55,638 bases of DNA, from contig URRW01000015.1 in the NCBI GenBank assembly GCA_900550285.1, forward strand, positions 1 through 55,638, written 5' to 3'. Positions 51,861 through 55,638 of the stretch are shown here, one piece after another. How positions within the stretch are numbered: position 1 is the first letter of the stretch; each line of letters opens with the position of its first letter. The translations under genes were made by a program, and so were the position numbers. This DNA is from an uncultured Lachnospiraceae bacterium. Its GTDB lineage: Bacteria > Bacillota > Clostridia > Lachnospirales > Lachnospiraceae. The notes under the pieces were generated by a model, which ran no database searches, was not told where the DNA came from, and saw only the letters and a program-made list of their open reading frames with translations.

Positions 51861-54473
51861 ATGGAACGGGGACGTTTGAAGATCTTTTTCGGATATGCGC
51901 CGGGAGTCGGGAAAACCTGCGCGATGCTGCGGGCGGGGCTTGCGGCAAAAAAAAGCGGCAGGGATACGGTCCTTGGCTATATCGCGCCGGATTCGATGCC
52001 GGAGACGATGACTCTGGCGGGAAAACTGGAACGGACCGGCGGCAGCCGGAAGGAATTTGATTTAGACGCGGTGATCGCACGCGCGCCGCAACTGGTGCTG
52101 GTAGACGAGCTTGCCCATGCCAACGCAAAGGGCTGCCGCCACGCGAGGCGCTATCAGGACATTGAGGAGCTGTTAAAACGCGGAATCGACGTGTATACGA
52201 CGGTCAACGCGCAGAATATCGAGAGCTTAAACGACATTGCCTGTGAGATCACGGGAACCTCCGTACCGGAACGGATTCCGGATTTTGTGTTTGACGGGGC
52301 GGATCAGGTGGAGCTGATCGACATCGAACCGCAGGAGCTGATGGAGCGTCTGGAAAAAAATGCGGCGGGGAAGGATTCTTTCGGAAAACTGCATGCCGAT
52401 CAGGCGCTTTTTCTGGAAAATCTTACGGCGCTGCGGGAAATCGCTTTAAGGCGCAGCGCGGACAGGCTCAATCTCGTTTCCGAAAAGGGAAAAAAGGAAA
52501 GCGCCGGGGAGTATCATACCGACGAGCACATTTTAGTGTGCCTGTCGGAGTCGCCCTCCAATGCCAGGCTTATCCGCACGGCGGCGAGGATGGCGAGCGC
52601 CTTTCACGCGCAGTTTACCGCACTGTACATCCAGACGCCGGAATATGCGTCCATGGGTGAGGAGGAAAAGCGGCGGCTGCAGGCAAACACCCATCTGGCA
52701 GAGCAGCTGGGGGCAAAATCGGAAGTGATTTACAGCGACGACATCGCCTTCCAGATCGCGGAGTTTGCACGCCTGTCCCGGATCACAAAGGTGGTGATCG
52801 GACGCAGCTCGGTCAAAAAAAGCCACATTTTCGGCAGGCTGACGCTGACGGAGAAGCTGATTTTAAACGCCCCGAATCTGGATGTATACATCATTCCGGA
52901 TACGGATTCGGAAAAGGCAATCTACCGCCGCAAAAAACAGTTTGGGAAGTATGTGATCTTTTCAGCGTCGGACATTTTAAAAAGCATCGGGCTTTTGCTG
53001 GCAGCCAGCCTGATCGGCTTTTTCTTTTATAATCTGGGCATCGACGAGGCGAATATCATCACGGTATATGTGCTTTCGGTGCTTTTGACTGCCGTTGTGA
53101 CGAAAAATCAGATTTACAGCCTGATCTCTTCGGTCGTCAGCGTTTTGGTATTCAATTTTTTGTTTACAGTGCCGCGGTTTTCCCTGCGCGCCTATGACAC
53201 GGGCTATCCGATCACGTTCATATGTATGTTTCTGGCGGCGTTTGTGACGGGCTCCCTTGTGACCCGCTTAAAAAACCATGCCAGGCAGTCGGCGGGAGTC
53301 GCGTTCCGCACAAGGATCCTGTTTGACACCAACTGCCTTTTGCAGCAGGAAAAAGACCGGGACGGCATCATTTCGGTCACGGTCAGCCAGCTTCGCAAGC
53401 TTTTGGAAAAAGACATTGTCGTATATATGGAAGAAAAAGGCGCGCTGGGGGAGCCGAAGCTCTTTCCCGCGCCGGGAAACGGACCGGACGAAAGCTGTAT
53501 TTCCGAAAAAGAGAGGGAGGTGGCGCACTGGACGTTTCAGAACAACAAGCACGCGGGCGCGACGACGGGCACGTTTTCGGATGCAAAATGCCTCTATCTT
53601 GCAATCCGGGTGCAGGACAACGTATACGGGGTAGTCGGGATCGCAATGGACAAGACGGCGCCGGAGGCGTTTGAAAACAGCATCCTGCTGTCGATTTTGG
53701 GCGAGTGCGCCCTTGCGCTTGAAAATGAAAAAAACACGCGGGAAAAGGAGGAGGCGGCGGTCCTTGCGCAGAATGAGCAGCTTCGGGCAAACCTTTTGCG
53801 CGCAATCTCGCATGATTTAAGGACGCCGCTGACGTCGATTTCCGGCAATGCCAGCAATCTTTTGGCGATGGGGGCAGAGTTTGACGAGGAGACAAGGCGG
53901 CAGCTTTATTCGGATATTTATGAGGATTCCATGTGGCTGATCAATCTGGTGGAAAATCTTTTGTCCATCACGCGGCTTGTGGAAGGAAGGCTGAACTTAA
54001 ACATTACAGAGGATCTGATGGAGGACGTGATCTCGGAGGCTCTTTTGCATGTGAGCAAAAAGAACACAGAGCATCAGATCAGCGTGGAAAGTCAGGAGGA
54101 GTTCATTCTGGCAAGGATGGATTCCCGACTGATCGTACAGGTGATCATCAATATCGTCAACAATGCGATCGAATATACGCCCAAGGGCTCCCACATTAAG
54201 ATCCGTGTCAGAAAAAATGACGGGACGGTATATGTTTCGATTGAAGATGACGGAAACGGGATCAGCGACGAGGCGAAGGCGCGGGTATTTGACATGTTTT
54301 ACAGCGGCGAGAATAAGATCGCGGACAGCAGGAGAAGCTGTGGGATCGGGCTGTCTTTGTGCAAATCGATCATCAACGCCCACGGCGGGGAGATCACCGT
54401 TTCGGACAACGAGCCGCACGGCGCGGTATTTACGTTTACACTGCCGGCAGAGGAGGTAAGGATGTATGAATAA
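51861..54473 (+). CDS. kdpD: KdpD sensor histidine kinase, full length
   Basis: Sensor kinase for K+ limitation/turgor. The N-terminal KdpD domain has GYAPGVGKTCAML and LVDELAHANAKGC. The USP domain contains a complete cyclic-di-AMP motif: SES at 229-231, exactly 20 residues, then FTALY at 252-256. A DUF4118 four-helix block (about 370-475) and a GAF-like domain follow. HisKA has H651 in AISHDLRTPL. HATPase has NNAIEYTPKG, DDGNGISDEA and GIGLSLCK. The start ATG 51861 has GAGG upstream, giving 870 residues. It overlaps kdpE by eight bases. Confidence 0.96.
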   Translation: MERGRLKIFFGYAPGVGKTCAMLRAGLAAKKSGRDTVLGYIAPDSMPETMTLAGKLERTGGSRKEFDLDAVIARAPQLVLVDELAHANAKGCRHARRYQDIEELLKRGIDVYTTVNAQNIESLNDIACEITGTSVPERIPDFVFDGADQVELIDIEPQELMERLEKNAAGKDSFGKLHADQALFLENLTALREIALRRSADRLNLVSEKGKKESAGEYHTDEHILVCLSESPSNARLIRTAARMASAFHAQFTALYIQTPEYASMGEEEKRRLQANTHLAEQLGAKSEVIYSDDIAFQIAEFARLSRITKVVIGRSSVKKSHIFGRLTLTEKLILNAPNLDVYIIPDTDSEKAIYRRKKQFGKYVIFSASDILKSIGLLLAASLIGFFFYNLGIDEANIITVYVLSVLLTAVVTKNQIYSLISSVVSVLVFNFLFTVPRFSLRAYDTGYPITFICMFLAAFVTGSLVTRLKNHARQSAGVAFRTRILFDTNCLLQQEKDRDGIISVTVSQLRKLLEKDIVVYMEEKGALGEPKLFPAPGNGPDESCISEKEREVAHWTFQNNKHAGATTGTFSDAKCLYLAIRVQDNVYGVVGIAMDKTAPEAFENSILLSILGECALALENEKNTREKEEAAVLAQNEQLRANLLRAISHDLRTPLTSISGNASNLLAMGAEFDEETRRQLYSDIYEDSMWLINLVENLLSITRLVEGRLNLNITEDLMEDVISEALLHVSKKNTEHQISVESQEEFILARMDSRLIVQVIINIVNNAIEYTPKGSHIKIRVRKNDGTVYVSIEDDGNGISDEAKARVFDMFYSGENKIADSRRSCGIGLSLCKSIINAHGGEITVSDNEPHGAVFTFTLPAEEVRMYE

Positions 54474-55167
54474 ACCATTGATCCTGGTTGTAGAGGATGA
54501 TAAATCGGTCAACAACCTGATTACCACGATTTTAAAAACCCATGACTACAGGTATCTGACCGCCTCCAACGGGGCGGCTGCCGTGATAGAGGCCTCTTCC
54601 CATAATCCGGAGATCGTTCTTTTGGATCTGGGGCTTCCCGACACGGACGGCGTAGAGGTGATCAAAAAGATCCGGTCATGGTCCAATATGCCAATTATCG
54701 TGATCAGCGCACGCAATGAAGACAAAGATAAAATAGAAGCTTTGGACGCGGGGGCGGACGATTATCTGACGAAGCCTTTTTCCGTGGATGAGCTTCTGGC
54801 GAGGCTGCGCGCCATTACCAGAAGGATTTCGGCAGTGCCCAATCAGACGATGGCGGAAGCTTCCGTATTTGTCAACGGGGCGTTAAAAATCGACTATGCC
54901 GCAGGCTGCGCATATTTAAATGACGCCGAGCTCCATCTGACGCCGATCGAATATAAGCTTTTATGCCTGCTTGCCAGAAACATCGGCAAGGTGCTGACCC
55001 ATACCTTTATCATGCAGAATATCTGGGGCAACAGCGGGGTGGATGACATTACCTCCCTGCGCGTGTTTATGGCGACCCTCAGAAAGAAGATCAACTGCGA
55101 TCCGAATACGCCGCAGTATATCCAGACCCATGTGGGGGTAGGCTACCGCATGGTAAAAATAGAGTAA
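54466..55167 (+). CDS. kdpE: DNA-binding response regulator KdpE
   Basis: OmpR/PhoB-family regulator of 233 residues. The receiver domain has VVEDDKSV, phospho-acceptor D54 in LLDLGLPD, and Lys in LTKPFSVDEL. The C-terminal winged helix has LTPIEYKLLCLLARNIGK and VGVGYRMVKI. Partner of KdpD. OmpR-type regulators bind direct repeats about 11 bp apart, which matches the three boxes ahead of this gene group, the kdp operon and the small membrane-protein gene. Confidence 0.95.
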   Translation: MNKPLILVVEDDKSVNNLITTILKTHDYRYLTASNGAAAVIEASSHNPEIVLLDLGLPDTDGVEVIKKIRSWSNMPIIVISARNEDKDKIEALDAGADDYLTKPFSVDELLARLRAITRRISAVPNQTMAEASVFVNGALKIDYAAGCAYLNDAELHLTPIEYKLLCLLARNIGKVLTHTFIMQNIWGNSGVDDITSLRVFMATLRKKINCDPNTPQYIQTHVGVGYRMVKIE

Positions 55168-55182
55168 AGAGATACGGCGCTT

Positions 55183-55233
55183 CTCCCCACAGTGTACAGG
55201 AAAACCATGCGCTTCCCTGCACACTGTGGAGAG
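55183..55233. other. long hairpin downstream of kdpE
   Basis: CTCCCCACAGTGTACAGG (55183-55200) pairs with CCTGCACACTGTGGAGAG (55216-55233) with two mismatches. No T-run follows, so it is not a classical terminator. It may protect mRNA ends or be a repeat. Confidence 0.6.
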
Positions 55234-55326
55234 AGGCAAAGCAGATGCGCAGGAAGCATCCGCCCCGGTCTGCCGGCAGCGTCCGGCGCAGGCTTCTTTA
55301 AAAAGAATAAAAAGTAAAATTAAGTG

Positions 55327-55355
55327 TTGACACGCAGGCGGCTCTGTGTTAAAGT
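55327..55355 (+). promoter_or_regulatory. tandem promoter P1 (probable rRNA operon)
   Basis: TTGACA (55327) - 17 bases - TAAAGT (55350). First of four promoters. Confidence 0.7.
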
Positions 55356-55410
55356 ATCATTTGTCGCCGCGAGAGACGACAAAAACTTCTAAAAAAGAAG
55401 AAAAAAGTGC

Positions 55411-55439
55411 TTGACAAAAGCGAACGGTTCTGATAAAAT
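55411..55439 (+). promoter_or_regulatory. tandem promoter P2 (probable rRNA operon)
   Basis: TTGACA (55411) - 17 bases - TAAAAT (55434). Preceded by AAAAAAGTGC, shared with P3. Downstream CGTTGCGGC is also shared with P3. Confidence 0.8.
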
Positions 55440-55497
55440 CAATAATCGTTGCGGCATTTGAAAAGCAACTGAGCTTTGAAAAAAGTTCAAAAAGTGC

Positions 55498-55526
55498 TTG
55501 ACAGTCACAAAACAATGAGTTATAAT
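55498..55526 (+). promoter_or_regulatory. tandem promoter P3 (probable rRNA operon)
   Basis: TTGACA (55498) - 17 bases - TATAAT (55521), a perfect consensus. Upstream GAAAAAAGTTCAAAAAGTGC is A-rich like an UP element. Confidence 0.85.
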
Positions 55527-55594
55527 AAATAACCGTTGCGGCTAATAAGCCAAAACGAACTTTCGAAAAAAAGTTCAAAAAATTAAAAAAGTTG

Positions 55595-55623
55595 TTGACA
55601 AACAAAATCAACTATGATAAAAT
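55595..55623 (+). promoter_or_regulatory. tandem promoter P4 (probable rRNA operon)
   Basis: TTGACA (55595) - 17 bases - TAAAAT (55618). A-rich upstream with GAAAAAAAGTTCAAAAA as in P3. The start would be a few bases before the window edge. Confidence 0.8.
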
Positions 55624-55638
55624 ATCAAAGCTGATTGA

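Noticed and set aside
55357..55611. 84-residue minus-strand frame at the right edge
   Set aside because: It overlaps four consensus promoters on the other strand and has no RBS.
1..55638. tRNA genes, CRISPR arrays, transposases or prophage genes
   Set aside because: No cloverleaf with a conserved T-loop, no regular spacer-repeat array and no transposase or integrase motif was seen.

Overview
The window reads as a chromosomal segment of an anaerobic, spore-forming Firmicute, most likely a Lachnospiraceae (Clostridia). The reasons are a GC-rich Gram-positive gene set with strong AAGGAGG-type ribosome sites, a Clostridia-style division cluster running into ftsZ and the spoIIGA-sigE/sigG sporulation genes, a CbiG/CobK cobalamin pair, and frequent TTG/GTG starts. 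No rRNA, tRNA or CRISPR is visible, but the last 320 bases carry four tandem consensus promoters that probably drive an rRNA operon just outside the window.

Layout. 1-5763: the end of a YfhO-type membrane protein, a secreted GH20 hexosaminidase, then cbiG-cobK. 5764-6234: a palindromic intergenic repeat and a promoter. 6235-11184: the PP2C phosphatase/PASTA kinase pair, rsgA and ychF. 11355-24755: a long division and cell-wall cluster (mraZ, rsmH, ftsL, two class B PBPs, mraY, murD, ftsW, murA, ftsQ, ftsZ), opened by a promoter with a four-copy MraZ box. 24810-26600: an AT-richer acquired segment carrying a DUF4143-type ATPase, wedged between ftsZ and spoIIGA. 26619-29542: a Spo0A-type promoter, spoIIGA, sigE, a convergent sigG, and ylmC. 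29584-32717: an AraC regulator, an AAA/PD-(D/E)XK protein, and nrdR. 32721-41229: an oligopeptide-type ABC transporter operon, yqeG, aroE, a fused aroK-aroQ, and a SIMPL protein. 41476-42291: an XRE-TPR gene broken by an in-frame stop.

42475-55167 is the most interesting part: a potassium-homeostasis island. It holds kdpFABC, a KdpD-like protein with no kinase domain, a KtrB/KtrA (TrkH/TrkA) channel pair, a full-length KdpD histidine kinase and its regulator KdpE, plus two tiny membrane-protein genes ahead of kdpF. Three promoters inside it share a near-identical 18-bp box (TTTAYNCAWTCTTAATNY, 11-bp-spaced half-sites), each ending exactly 40 bases before a -10 hexamer that has no -35. This looks like one KdpE-type operator joining Kdp, Ktr, the sensors and an unknown 64-residue membrane protein into a single regulon. 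Full-length KdpD keeps the SxS-x20-FTAxY cyclic-di-AMP motif in its USP domain. The kinase-less paralogue has lost it.
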